From assembly GCA_039707655.1 (NCBI GenBank), contig CM077665.1, forward strand, positions 308,202,486-308,266,485: DNA of 64,000 bases. Direction: 5' to 3'. Below, piece after piece: positions 30,400-40,894 of the stretch; position 1 is the stretch's first letter; every line of letters begins with the position of its first letter. A program made the position numbers and the translations under genes. Source of the stretch: Elymus sibiricus. Lineage: Eukaryota; Streptophyta; Magnoliopsida; Poales; Poaceae. The notes under the pieces were generated by a model. The model saw nothing but the letters and a program-made list of their open reading frames with translations. It did not search any database and had not been told where the DNA came from.

Positions 30400-31099
30400 A
30401 CGAGAGAATTGCACAAAGAGCGGCCGACAGCTTGGACCCAGTAGCTCGAGCGTTATTTGTGTTTTTGAGGTGTGAGCAGAGTTTTTCTTGAGCGATGTTC
30501 TTGTTGTTGTTCACAGGAGCAGGGTATCTACTGGGCGGGCTGTGGCCCGTCTGGCCCAGGCTATTATTTTATGTCGACCAAATATCCAGCCCAAATATAA
30601 ATTTTTCAATGTGAAAATGGCTAGCCCAGCTATACTTTTTTTGCGGAATACCCAACCCAGGTCAACTTGTTATTCTCGCCCCGCATTAGACTTGCCAAGA
30701 AAATGGGCTTTAAGAAATAATAAATGGGTTGTAATTAAAAAAATTGGCTCTAAATATAAAAAATGCACCGAACAGGTACATTTTTTAATTTCATTACTTG
30801 TTGCGCGCACAAAATTTCGTTGGATTTTTACCTAATACAAATTTATTTTGAAATTATATTTAATTTGACTCCAAATTCCGGGTTAAAAATATTTTGGATC
30901 CCATCAAAGTGTGGGAAATTTTGTTGAATTTTTTTTGAGCTGTTGGCTGACATTATTAACCGTTGTCCTGGCTAGAAAATGGGCTGTAATTTTAACAAAC
31001 AGTAAATGGGCTGAGTAAATTCCACTAGAATTAAAAAATGGGCTGTATGTTATAACAAATCACAAATGGGCTATATGTTCTCTGCCACAGATGTGATGG
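30400..31099. repeat. Repeat DNA with recurring ATGGGCT motif
   Basis: AAATGGGCTGTA or variants recur (30702, 30722, 30978, 31006, 31037, 31068). This is the GGGCT-rich style of the region next to the CACTA-like terminus at 35300-35560. Probably interior of a DNA transposon; no gene. Confidence 0.45.
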
Positions 31100-32640
31100 T
31101 CACTTGTGGGCCTACTAAGTTGACGCGTACGCAAGGCTTTGTCAACTTATAGTCAACACACGATTCTAGTAGCAGTGGCCGTTGGATGTCCATCTAATGG
31201 CTGTGGTGCTTCTTCAATCTCGGATATTCATGCTTCAGCCGCCCAAACCACCGCCGGTAGTACCGCCTGCTACCGTCTCCCGTGGCCGGCTGTGCTGCCG
31301 CGCAAGCCTCACCGGCCCACCCTACTCCCATCGCTGTCCAGGCCATTCCTCTACTCACCAACACCTCCTGTTATTCTCCGGCGACGACAGCCTCACACCG
31401 CAGCCGAACCAGTGAGCCCACGTACTCCCCTCCGCATGGGCATCCACTATTGTGTCTTCGCCGGCTTTGGGTCGTTCCCTTCCTAGGCCTCACCATCGTC
31501 CATCGCATTGGTTCTCTCGGCGCGGCGTGGTCAACTTTATCAACAAACGACAGCCATCGGAAGAGGCATGAACGTGGAGTGGCTGACAGTAGGGACCCGC
31601 ATGGCCCATGGCCGCACGCGAGCAAGTCCCTCCTTATTATGTGAAAACAAATGATTTCTCCCCCTGACAGGTTTGAGCCACCAGCTACATCTTCGCACGC
31701 AGGGAAGTGTTTCCTTTATTATGTGGAAAAAAGTTACCTCTCCCTGACAGCTGGGACCCAACAGCTTTATTATGATCCATTTCGCGAAAATATAGATTGT
31801 ACCAAAGATGCTAAATTGTTTTCTTTTTATTCTAACTCGAAAAAGAAGAAATTAAAAAACCCAGAAAACATCTTTGCACGCAAGGAAGTTCCACCTTATT
31901 ACGAGCAAAAAAATGATTCCCCCCCGCTAGCTGGGACCCACCAGATTTGGAGGCTGACTTGTGGCCAACTAAGTTGACGTGTACGGGCTTTGTCAACTTA
32001 GTCAAAACGATTCTAGCTGCACTGACCGTTGGATGTTAAATCATCCGCCGAGCGGCGTCTTCAACCTCTGGTCTTCTTGCTCCACCCGCCCAAACCAGGC
32101 CCGCCGTACCGCCTGCCCTAGCCTCTCGTGGCCGACTGTGCTGCCGCGCAGGTCTCACGGACCGACCATACTACGACTGGCCAGACCTTCCCTCTACTCA
32201 CCCACACCCCCTGTTATTCTCCGGCGACGGCGGCCTTACACCGCAGCTGAACCAGTGAACCTTCGTACTCCCCTCCGCGTGGGCATCCACCCGCCTCATC
32301 TTCTCTGGCTCCTCGTCGTTCCCTTCCTAGGCCTTGCCGTCGTCCACCGCCTTGATGCTCTCGGCACCTCGTGGTCAACGAGGTCAACGAACGACAGCCA
32401 TCGGAAGTGGACTTTATGCTGTGAGGCCGACAGCTGGACCCACCAGCTACATATTCGAAACCAAGGAAGTGCCTCCTTATTACTCGCAAAAGAAAAATGA
32501 TTCCTCCCCCTGACAGCCGGGACCCACCAGCTATATCTTCACACGCAAGGAAGTGCATCCTTATCCTCCCTGATAGCTGGGACCCACCCGGTCGAAGCGT
32601 ACGTAGCGTTGTCGCGAACGTGTACGTACATACTGGTCGA
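31100..32640. repeat. Diverged tandem duplication, period about 835 bp
   Basis: The block starting ACTTGTGG, then CTAAGTTGACG and GTCAACTTA at 31100-31160, reappears at 31958-31995. The two run in parallel through CACCTCCTGTTATTCTCCGGCG/CACCCCCTGTTATTCTCCGGCG (31365 and 32204) and GACAGCCATCGGAAG (31551 and 32393). Short ACAGCTGGGACCCACC units recur. Frames are broken; no protein recognised. Confidence 0.75.
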
Positions 32641-32926
32641 TCAGTCTCTCTGCAACGATGAACCGTGGCTGAGCAAGCAGCAGCACGTGTAGTAGTAGAG
32701 CCCCCGACGTAGCAGTTCAGGCAGTCCCTTCTAAACTGTGTACACGTACGTACAGCCAGATGCCAAAAAACACGGCCACGTACGTACATACGGGCGGGGT
32801 CTCGAACGCCTACTCGCGCATATGTACAGCCAGGGCTCGTGTACATGGAGAGGCAGCGGACGGCAGCAACGTCGTCGTGTTCATCGGGAGCCAACCGGCT
32901 TGGACGGAACAGCCGAAATGAGGTAT
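32641..32926. other. Noncoding DNA rich in ACGTACGTAC
   Basis: Several GTACGTACAT/CGTACGTAC strings (32620, 32744, 32778). No gene seen. Confidence 0.5.
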
Positions 32927-33175
32927 GGCGTACCGTAGAACGGAAGAAACGGGCCTTCTGTTCGACCGCGTACGGTCGAAACGGGGTCCTGTTCATCGGG
33001 ACGGGTCTGGCGTACCGCAAAACGGAGGAAACGGACTTGTGTTCGAGTGCCTACGGTCGAAACGGGGTCCTGTTGATCGGGAGGGGTGTGGCGTACCGCA
33101 AAACGGAGGAAACGGACTTGTGTTGGAGCGCCTACGGTCGAAACGGGGTCTTGTTCATCCATCGTCTACTACCTC
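32927..33175 (+). repeat. 81-82-bp tandem repeat, three copies
   Basis: GGCGTACCGYARAACGGA recurs at 32927, 33009 and 33090, with CTACGGTCGAAACGGGGTC in each unit. Confidence 0.9.
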
Positions 33176-33725
33176 GCTCCAGCCTCCACGGGCTACTGTT
33201 CATCCACCGTCGACCTCCTCCAGCCTCCACGAGCTACTGTTCATCCACGGGTACTCTTCATCCAGCCTCCACCGACTGCTTTTCATAGAGCCTCCACGGG
33301 GTCCTGTTCATCCACCCCCAACCGGCTGGGGTGCGGCGGCCTCCTCAGGGTCCTGTTCATCCAGCGGCAACGGCCTACTACCATGGGGTCCTGTTCATAC
33401 AACCCCCACTGGGACCTGTTCATCCACAGGCAACCAACTGGCTCGACTCACCACGTCTCGACTCGTTCTACGTACCACGCGCACAGTAGCATCGGTCACT
33501 GTTCATCGAGAGGCAACCCAACACCGGCTGGCTACATCTCGCACGGGGGCTCAATCGGCTTCAGTAAGCAGCAGCAGTGATCAATCACTTGGGTTCAGTT
33601 AGCAGCAGCAGCGAAGGAATCGCTCAGGTTCAGTCAGCAGCGAACGAATCGCTCGGGTTCAGTTAACAGCCAAGGGATCAATCGCTCAGGTTCAGTAACG
33701 TGCGATCGCTCGGGTTCAGTTAGCG
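33176..33725 (+). repeat. Short tandem arrays: CTGTTCATCCA units, then GGTTCAGTTAGC units
   Basis: CTGTTCATCCA or close variants occur about nine times between 33150 and 33500 at spacings of 25-60 bp. GCTCRGGTTCAGTTAGC occurs about five times at about 35-bp spacing between 33555 and 33725. Likely subterminal-type repeats of the DNA transposon ending at 34076. Confidence 0.75.
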
Positions 33726-33829
33726 AATGCCTAGCACACACGCGTGTACACGAGAGAAACGCGCAAACCTCGATGCATCGCTCGGCCCCAACGACCCAAC
33801 ATAACCGGGAACTCCCCGATATTTTCCTC

Positions 33830-34076
33830 GCCATCGCTTCTACCACAATTTTTTCCGTCATGGACGGCCCAAAGAATGTCATGCAACTGCTTCTCCGGCC
33901 CGCCCAGGACGAAAAGCCCATTTTCTGTCATGATTTTTTGTCATAGAAATAGGAGCCCACCACATCTATGATGATACATGCTTTTGTCACAATTATCATC
34001 ATAGAAGTGTCATAAGCAAGACAGGAAAAAAATTCATTCGGCCCAAAATGTCACGGATGTGTCTTTTTTTGTAGTG
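33830..34076 (+). mobile_element. Right terminal region of a CACTA-like transposon (left end not found)
   Basis: Text such as TTTTTGTCATAGAAATAGGAGCC, TCACAATTATCATCATAGAAGTGTCA and CACGGATGTGTC ends in TTTTTTTGTAGTG at 34076. Inverted, this is CACTACAAAAAAAGACACATCC, an end I remember from an abundant Triticeae family with CACTA termini. The next bases belong to an Athila-type LTR, so the element probably inserted into that LTR. Its left end and the LTR's first half are missing from the window. Confidence 0.65.
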
Positions 34077-34258
34077 AATACTTTTTACGCCGCTGCAAGT
34101 TTCTGTTCTTCTGCGATCCCATCTAGAGGCCTTTTTCGGCACACAGCCGGAGGGGAAATTGATCACGGAGGGCTTCTATACCAACCTTGCTGCCCTTCCG
34201 ATGATGCGTGAGTAGTTTACCACAGACATATGGGTCCACAGCTAGTAGCTAGATGGCT

Positions 34259-34305
<47 letters not shown>

Positions 34306-35255
34306 GTCTTCAATATAATGTTCTCCTTGATGTTCTTTGAGTTCTATTCATTGTAATCTTCTTTTGCGGTGTGTTTGTTGGGATCCCATGAATTGTGGGT
34401 TTATGATCAGATTATTCATGAATATTAATTGAGTTTTCTCTGAATTCTTTCATGCATTATTATTATAGCATTGTATTTCTGTCCGATCTAACCGTTTAGT
34501 TTGGCTAACTAGATTGATTTTTCTTGCAGTGGGAGAGGTGCTTTGTGATGGGTTCAATCTTGCGGTGCTCAATCACAGTGACAGAAAGGGACATGACACG
34601 TATTTTTATTGTTGTCATTAAGGATAAAAAGATGGGGTTTATTCATATTGATTGGGTTGTCTACATCATGTCAACTTGCTTAAGGCATTACTATGTTTTC
34701 ATTAACTTAATACCCTAGATGCATGTTGGATAGCGGTCGATGGGTGGAGTGATAGTAGTAGATGCAGGCAGAAGTCGGTCTACTTGTCTCGGACGTGATG
34801 CCTATATACATGCTCGTTGCCTTGAATATCGTCATAACTATGCGCTTTTCTATCAATTGCCCAATAGTAATTTGTTGACCCACCGTACTTTATGCGCTCG
34901 AGAGAGAAGCCTCTAGTAAAAACTATGGCCCCCGGGTCTACATTTATCATATATAAAATCCAAAAATACCTTGCTACAATTTATTTGACGTTATTTTATT
35001 TTGTCTTTTATTTTATCTATCTACCACTACGAGATTTAATCCTTGCAAATAACCGCCGAGGGGATTGACAACCCCTTGTTTGCGTTGGGTGCAAGTATTT
35101 GCTTTTTGTGTGTGTAGGTGCTGCTAAGGAGGTTCTGTGTGGTTCTCCTACTGGATTGATAGCCTTGGTTCTTAACTGAGCGAAATACTTATCTCTAATG
35201 TACTCCTTCATCCTCTCCTCTATGAGTAAATCCCAATGCAGCTCACAAAGTAGGA
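34077..35255 (+). repeat. Athila-type LTR fragment (3' part)
   Basis: Same family as the LTRs at 43497-45058 and 54763-56307: AATACTTTTTACGCCGCTGCAAG, ATGGGTCCACAGCTAGTAGC, GGATTGACAACCCCTTG, and the end CTCACAAAGTAGGA (mutated GTAGCA). The first third of the LTR is absent, cut by the transposon end at 34076. Confidence 0.85.
34261..34301 (+). repeat. (TC)n microsatellite in the LTR
   Basis: About twenty TC units. The matching place in the other Athila-type LTR (16625) has only TCTCTCTC, so the run expanded here. Confidence 0.95.
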
Positions 35256-35912
35256 GGACCATATATGGCCCATGCGGAGCACGGGCCATTACTAGGCCTA
35301 AAGACACACCAGGCTGATATGGGCCCATTTCTACATCGGGCCTCTAACAGGCCGAAAATTCACTGGGCTGTAATGGGGCCCAAAGAATTAGCTAATATTT
35401 AACGGGCTAGATCTGGCTGTGTGCCGTAAATGGGCCATGTTTAAGCAGGCCGTTAGTGGGCCGGCCTACTAGTACCTGACTAAATCTTATGGGCCTTTGA
35501 CTGGGCCAGCCTTTTTAACCTAAATGGGCCACTGTTGGACCATTGCACATGTTACTTTTTCATTGGCCCGTCTTGTCCATTGGATGAATCACATTTGTCG
35601 TGACATTGAGTTGACACATGGTTCCTTTGGCCAGTGAGAATTTTGCACATGGAAAATCCCCATTAGTCCAAGTTGTTAACGGGTTATCGGATCCAAACTG
35701 GAATCCGTTACGGTGGATGCCATGTGTCGGTTACCCTTGACGAAAACACTTCCATGATGATAATTTGAGTATTGTCATGGAACACTTCTACGACAGCACA
35801 GGTATGACTATCTTGATTTTGTCATAAAATCATCACGGATGTACGTGCATGACAGAAAATGTGACCTACTGTGACAAGCACGTATCATGACGGAAGTGTT
35901 TTTTTGTAGTGT
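35256..35912 (+). mobile_element. Right terminal region of a second CACTA-like transposon
   Basis: GGGCC/GGGCT-rich text (35270-35560), then TCATGATGATAATTTG, CTTCTACGACAGCACAGG and TGTGACAAGCACGTATCATG, ending GGAAGTGTTTTTTTGTAGTG at 35912. Inverted it starts CACTACAAAAAAACACTTCC. Gypsy RT sequence starts immediately after. No left end found. It points the same way as the terminus at 34076. Confidence 0.65.
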
Positions 35913-36424
35913 TGTGTATCGATTTCAAAGACCTCAATAAGGCCTGCCCAAAGGATCCTTTCCCTTTGCCACGTATCGATCAGATTGTGGATGCCACTGT
36001 GGGATACGATTCTTTGTGCTTCCTAGACGCCTACTTAGGGTATCATCAGATCAAAATGAAGAAGTCAGATCAGGCCGCCACGGATTTTATCACACCCTAT
36101 GGGCCATTCTGTTGCAATACAATGCCCTTCGGAGTAAAGAACGCATGTGCAACATACCAGCGCATGATTCAAACATGCCTGGAAAAGCAAATTTGGAAAA
36201 TTGTTGAGGCCTACGTAGATGATGTGGTTGTCGAAACCAAAAACATCAACCAGCTGGTTGACGAACTCTGAGAAACATTTTCGAATCTCCGAACTAACCA
36301 CATAAAGCTCAATCCGGAGAAACGCGTCTTCGGTGTACCCGCCGGCAAGCTTCTTGTATTCATCGTCTCCCATCGAGGAATAGAAGCTAATGTTGCTAAA
36401 ATCCAAGCTCTAGACCGGCTGTGC
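35913..36424 (+). pseudogene. Reverse transcriptase fragment of Tat element 2
   Basis: Starts inside RT at CIDFKDLNKACPKDPFPLPR, then CFLDAYLGYHQIKM, MPFGVKNACATYQRM and the active-site YVDDVVVETK. The polymerase core from motif A through YVDD is therefore present. A TGA at 36270 interrupts where CGA (Arg) is expected before ETF, a C-to-T change at a CG site. The thumb text (KLNPEKRVFGVPAGKLL, SHRGIEAN) continues to the CACTA insertion at 36425. The 5' part is absent. Confidence 0.9.
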
Positions 36425-36689
36425 CACTACTAGGGAAAACCTTATACACAGAGCATTATCAGTAGCGCCTGTTAGAAGGACGCGCTACTGCTAACTAGCA
36501 GCAGCGCGTGTAAAACGAGCGTGTTATAGGTAACACTTAGCAGTAGCACGCTCTACCTGGCCAGACACTACTGCTAAGTGGGCCACACGGCCACCCCGGG
36601 TCTAGCTTTAGTAGTAGTGTGGTTTGCATAAACGTGCTACAACTAAAAGTTTAGCTGTAGCGCTTTTTTCTCTTCCCGCGCTACTGCTA

Positions 36690-37385
36690 AAACCACCTTA
36701 TCCTATACCCCGTCCCGCCCGTTTCCTCTCTCCCTCACCACACTATCACTCTCACTCGACACTCTCTGCTCGTCGCTCGGCCATCAGCATCGCCCGCCGC
36801 TGCCGCCCGCGCACCACCACCCTCCGCCGTCGCCGGCGCTGCACCACCCGGCCATCACCGTCGCCCGCCGCTGTCGCCCGTCGATGGCGGGCCACCGCCA
36901 GTGAGTCACCTCTTCCTCCCCCCTCCTCCCTCCCTCCCTCCTTCCTCCCCCCTCCTCTCCCTCCCTCCCTCCATCCCTTCTCTTAAGTAATGTAGGTAAT
37001 TTGAATGTAGGTATACAAATTTAGTAACATAAATTTTAGGTCTTTTGAATAGAAATTTTAGTAATAGAAATTGTTTAGGTATACAATTTTTTCAATATAG
37101 ATATGTAACGGAATGCCATATGAGAAATCTAGTAACATAAATTTTTAGTACAAAAATTCAGGTATGGTAATTTTTAGTAAGAAACATTAGTTATGCTTCT
37201 TAACCAAATGAAATATTCGGGTTATAAGATATATTGAATTTTTAGTAAATGTAGGTCTTTTGAATCAGCATAATAATGTTTATTTGATAGCTTATAGGGT
37301 TTATATTTTGTTTTTGTAGAAATCAAGGAGCACCCCTGCATCATCCCCGTCGTCGTCCCCATCGCTGACCCCCTTCGACCTTGAG
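36690..37385 (+). promoter_or_regulatory. Leader exons and promoter region of the B3-like gene
   Basis: A pyrimidine- and GC-rich first exon (about 36740-36897) ends at a GTGAGT donor (36898). Its only good ATG (36882) would give a reading frame of about 26 codons over exon 1 and exon 2 (37320-37385) that stops just before the exon 2 donor at 37386, so a short upstream ORF is possible. (CCTC)n-rich simple sequence lies at 36908-36975. Confidence 0.4.
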
Positions 37386-38116
37386 GTGAGAGCAGCCAAA
37401 TCCCCATGTCGTTGATGTCAATGATGATGATGTAGCCAAATAGGATATGTGCTTGCCCAAGTGGCCTATGTTTGCAGGGAACACCTCCGAGTGGCCTATG
37501 TTTTGCCGGAGTGTTGATTAATTTCTGTTCCGACAAATTTCAGGCGCTCGATATGTCCTTTTTAGCAAAGGTCATGCTGGATTTTTTCGTGAATTTTAGC
37601 ATGTCTTGTGCTAGAATGTAGGAAATATCAAGTGCCTTGGATTTGCGGGAAAGAGCATTAAACGACATTTTGGGTTGACTTTAAGTCTGTTGGGGCTCCA
37701 TACATGATAGTCAAAAAACAGTGAGGGAGTGTCCACCATATATGAGAGAAGAAGAATGCCGACTGTTGTCGTGGGGGTCGCTCTTCATCTTCTTTCTCGT
37801 GATAGACCTTTTGGTAATGCACGGGAAGGAAGAGAAGAGCAACCATCACCGACGGTCGCAAATGTCAGAGATGAAGAATCCCGACTGTTGTCGTGGGGGG
37901 TCGCTTCTCCTTCGTTCCTGTGTGCTAGACAATTTGGTGTAATGCACTCAGGGACGAAGGGAGGAGCGACCATCACCGACGGTCGAATATATAAGAGAGG
38001 GAGTGCCCACCATATACACCACATGAGATGAGAGTTTTCAAGGAAGACTCGACAGACCGAAAGTTAACCCGTGATGAATATTCACAAGTTTAATCTTTGA
38101 ATTATGAACATAGCAG
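37386..38116 (+). other. Intron of the B3-like gene with the shared stem-loop motif
   Basis: GTGAGAGC donor at 37386 and CATAGCAG acceptor at 38116. Contains GCCGGAGTGTTGATTAATTTC and GCAAAGGTCATGCTGGATTT (37497-37590), the diverged counterpart of the CACTA 1 motifs. Two related copies of about 115 bp (GACTGTTGTCGTGGGGGTCG at 37759 and 37880; GATGG-type hairpins nearby) also lie here. Confidence 0.5.
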
Positions 38117-39355
38117 ATGTCTGATGACGATAGGATCCCGAAGTGCCATTACTTCTACGATGACCGGGATTTGTGCGACAGGTTTCCTCACCTACAAAAT
38201 GATAGGTTTTTCACCATGAAGCTGGACGAGACCTTTGATGTTTGTACGGTACGCAACGACAAGCATTTCATCATAATTAATATCATCACTTGTTCTTCTT
38301 TTGTTCAACGTGTAATTTCTTGATTTTTTTAATTCAATTTGTACATCCCGTGCTATGCAAGACCATATGTATTGCAGAACATCGGTTTCAAAGACTTTGA
38401 GAATTTGGAGACGAGGAGGGCTCACTTAAGAACTAAAGATGGTTATGCATTTCGGGTTAAGCTGTACAATGCGGTCAATCACTCCCATTTCAGATGCTCT
38501 AATTGGGAAGCTCTCTGCAAGGCATATGGATTTGACGAGGGTATGCAAATAACATTTGATATTCGTCCCAAAGATGATGATGATGATGATAATATCGCCA
38601 TATGGGTGGATGTGGATATGCCTCCAGTTTTGCCTAAATGTGAGTTTGTCAAACTAATTTTTTAAGTTAAGTAATTTATATTGTTAATTTAAAAATATAT
38701 GGTGTTCATCGGTACTAAACATCTTTATTTATAATTGTCAGCTTATTCCTTATCTTCCAAAAATACTGGAAGGTTGTAGACACGACATACTACATCTATG
38801 ACTCCGAGCCTAATTGTGAGGAGAAAGGTTATCTTGTCTCATTCATAGATGATGTTGACGCCTTTAAAATCAATCACTCTATCCACCCAAATTTTACTGG
38901 ATACGTGCCACTAGTCCATAAATTGCATGATGGTAAGCTCATTGCCAAAAACTTGGTAAGATTTTGTTAATGATGGTAACTTTATTGCATACATTCTTCT
39001 TAAATATATAAACTACATTGCTAACTATATATGTTACTATTACATTTTTCAATAGAGGCTCCCGAAGGAGGTTGTGCCTTACATGCTGTTTACCGAAGGT
39101 TATATGCATATGGTTAGCTTACGACCAACTCCTTTGAAGGCTTACCATACTACATACTCGATTTCTTCAAATGATGGAAGGCTTAAAATCAGTGAATGGA
39201 GCAAAGTGATGAATGCGCACACGCAACTAATTGGATACAACATGAATGTGCGCAAGCCACAAGTTGGAGATAGGTTTATCTCCATTCTCCATTATGGAGA
39301 TGGACCGATTTATCTCTTTTATGGTATTTTACCTAGGAGAAGGAGTAGGTCCTAG
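38117..39355 (+). CDS. B3-like (two-domain) protein gene in CACTA 2, four coding exons, possible one-base frameshift
   Basis: Exons: 38117-38248, 38378-38639, 38742-38955, 39056-39355, all with GT..AG borders. The start MSDDDRIPKCHYFYDD sits at the acceptor. The second exon looks like a B3 DNA-binding domain (TRRAHLRTKDGYAFRVKLYN, then WEALCKAYGFDEGMQITFDI). Exons 3-4 form a second one (LPKEVVPYMLFTEGYMHMV, GRLKISEWSKVM, VGDRFISILHYGD). An acidic DDDDDDN linker lies between. About 300 residues. Exon 2 to exon 3 is out of phase by one. A missing base in the A5 run at 38759-38763 would explain it, so the gene is either freshly broken or the base was lost in assembly. B3 proteins normally bind DNA in the nucleus; a role in binding the element's own repeats is inference. 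Confidence 0.6.
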
Positions 39356-39359
39356 GTAT

Positions 39360-39597
39360 TAAGAACAATTAGTTAGTGTTGATTATGACTATGATGATGA
39401 TGAGAAGTTGTTATTATGTGCTACAATGTGTTAGAGTTGATGATGATGAGGAGGAGGAGGAGTTGTGATTATGACTATGATCAAGTTGTTATTATGTCTC
39501 ATGGACGAAAATGATGATCATGAGGAGTTGTTATATGACAATGATGTATTATGATGATAAGTTGTTAATGATATGATGATGATGATGATGATGATGA
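39360..39597 (+). repeat. (ATG/ATR)n simple-sequence 3' region
   Basis: GATGATGATGAG and ATGATGATGATG runs with GAGGAGGAGGAG, directly behind the B3-like stop. Probably 3'UTR. Confidence 0.8.
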
Positions 39598-39755
39598 GTT
39601 ATTATATCATTGGGCGAAAGAAACGCGGATTAGTTTCAAGTGGATGGATCCTAAGTGACCAAGTCATGGATTATCACGATAATCCATGACTTGGTCACTT
39701 AGGATCCATCCACTTGAAACTAACCCACGGTTCTTTCACCCAGTGATGTAATAAC
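39598..39755. repeat. Near-perfect long palindrome (hairpin)
   Basis: Left arm 39598-39675, spacer AC, right arm 39678-39755. The inner 45 bp (starting TAGTTTCAAGTGGATGG) pair perfectly; the outer about 33 bp have about six mismatches. It lies in the presumed 3'UTR of the B3-like gene. A transcript would fold into a long dsRNA stem, a possible small-RNA source. It could also be a palindromic mini-element. Confidence 0.9.
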
Positions 39756-40067
39756 ACATTATGATGTAAAAACAATCTCTAAATTGCGACTGTATGAAAA
39801 CTTGTATACTGGTGTATGAATACGACATAAAATTAAAAAGAAATAGAATACGTAATAATAGTAGTAGCGCAGGCAGAGAGGCGCGCTGCTAGTAACTACC
39901 AGTAGCGCTTTCTGCAAGAAGCGCTACTACTAAGTAGGTATAGCAGTAGCGTGGGTAAACCAACGCTACTACTACCCTTTAGCTATAGCGCCATAGTAGT
40001 AGCGCGGTCTCCCGCGCTACTGCTAGCCCAAAAACCAGCGCTACTGCTAGGCTTTTCCCTAGTAGTG

Positions 40068-40894
40068 TGCCTACCAAACTCAAGCATGTTCAGAAGCTGG
40101 CAGGATGCGTTGCGGCACTAAGCCGATTTATTTCAAGGCCGGGGAGAAAGGCCCTACCCCTCTACAGATTGCTCAAACAAACCAAAAATTTCCAATGGAC
40201 TAGCAAGGTTTGGGCTGCCTTGTAGGAAATTAAAACCCTGCTCGCTACCAACCCGATATTAGCAGCTCCCGGAGCAAGTGAGCCGATGTTGTTGTACATC
40301 TCAGCCACCAACCAAGTAGTCAGCTCAGTCCTTCTAGTCGAGCGCGATATGGAGGGCCACAAATTTCATGTTCAAAGACCTGTCTATTACGTTTCCGAGG
40401 TACTCACCCCATGTAAAACACGGTATCCACACTACCAAAAGATGGATTATGCGGTCTTTATGGCATCTCGAAAACTTAGGCACTGCTTTCAAGACTGCTC
40501 AGTCACGGTGGCATCCGAAGTACCCCTCAACGACATAATAGGGACCTCACGGGATACATTGCCAAGTGGGCGATCGAGCTCCCCCCTCGAAATAACATAC
40601 AAGCCATGCCGAGCTATTAAATCTCAGGTGTTGGCCGACTTCGTGGCAGAGTGGACGGAAGTCGAGCTCCCTCAAGAGCACATCACGTACTCACATTGGA
40701 CCATGTACTTCGGCGGCTCCAAAATGCTGGCTAGACTTGGGGCCAGGATAGTCCTCACGTCACCAATAGGTGACAACATTCGATACATACTGCAAATTAT
40801 GTACATTGATTCTAACAATGTAGGCGAGTATGAGGCTTTGCTTCACAGACTTCAGATAGCGGTATCGATGAGGGTCCGACATCTTGAAGTGTGA
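40068..40894 (+). pseudogene. RT connection, RNase H and start of the second RNase H, Tat element 2
   Basis: Continues the RT frame after CACTA 2 (KHVQKLAGCVAALSRFISR, KALPLYRLLKQT). A TAG at about 40222 is followed by RNase H text (EPMLLYISATNQVVSSVLL, RPVYYVSEVLTPCKTRYP, ASRKLRHCFQDC). The second RNase H follows with MYFGGSK, where the usual first catalytic Asp (MYFDGSK) is Gly, and GEYEALLHRLQIA. Stops TGATGA at 40892 replace the expected Arg-Gly before DSNLAISQVN. Not functional. Confidence 0.88.

Larger units (their letters stand above)
36425..40067 (+). mobile_element. CACTA (DTC) transposon 2, nested in RT, carrying a B3-like gene
   Basis: Left end CACTACTAGGGAAAACC and right end, inverted, CACTACTAGGGAAAAGCC. 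A perfect TGC duplication flanks it (36422-36424 and 40068-40070). Subterminal arrays of AGTAGCGCG/CGCTACTGCTA lie at 36455-36690 and 39860-40060. No transposase is present, so it is non-autonomous. The cargo is a multi-exon gene for a B3-like protein. RT text reads across the insertion when it is removed. Confidence 0.93.

Noticed and set aside
36624..36986. 120-codon Ser/Pro/Arg-rich frame in CACTA 2
   Set aside because: Lies over the subterminal repeats, leader exon and CCTC simple sequence.
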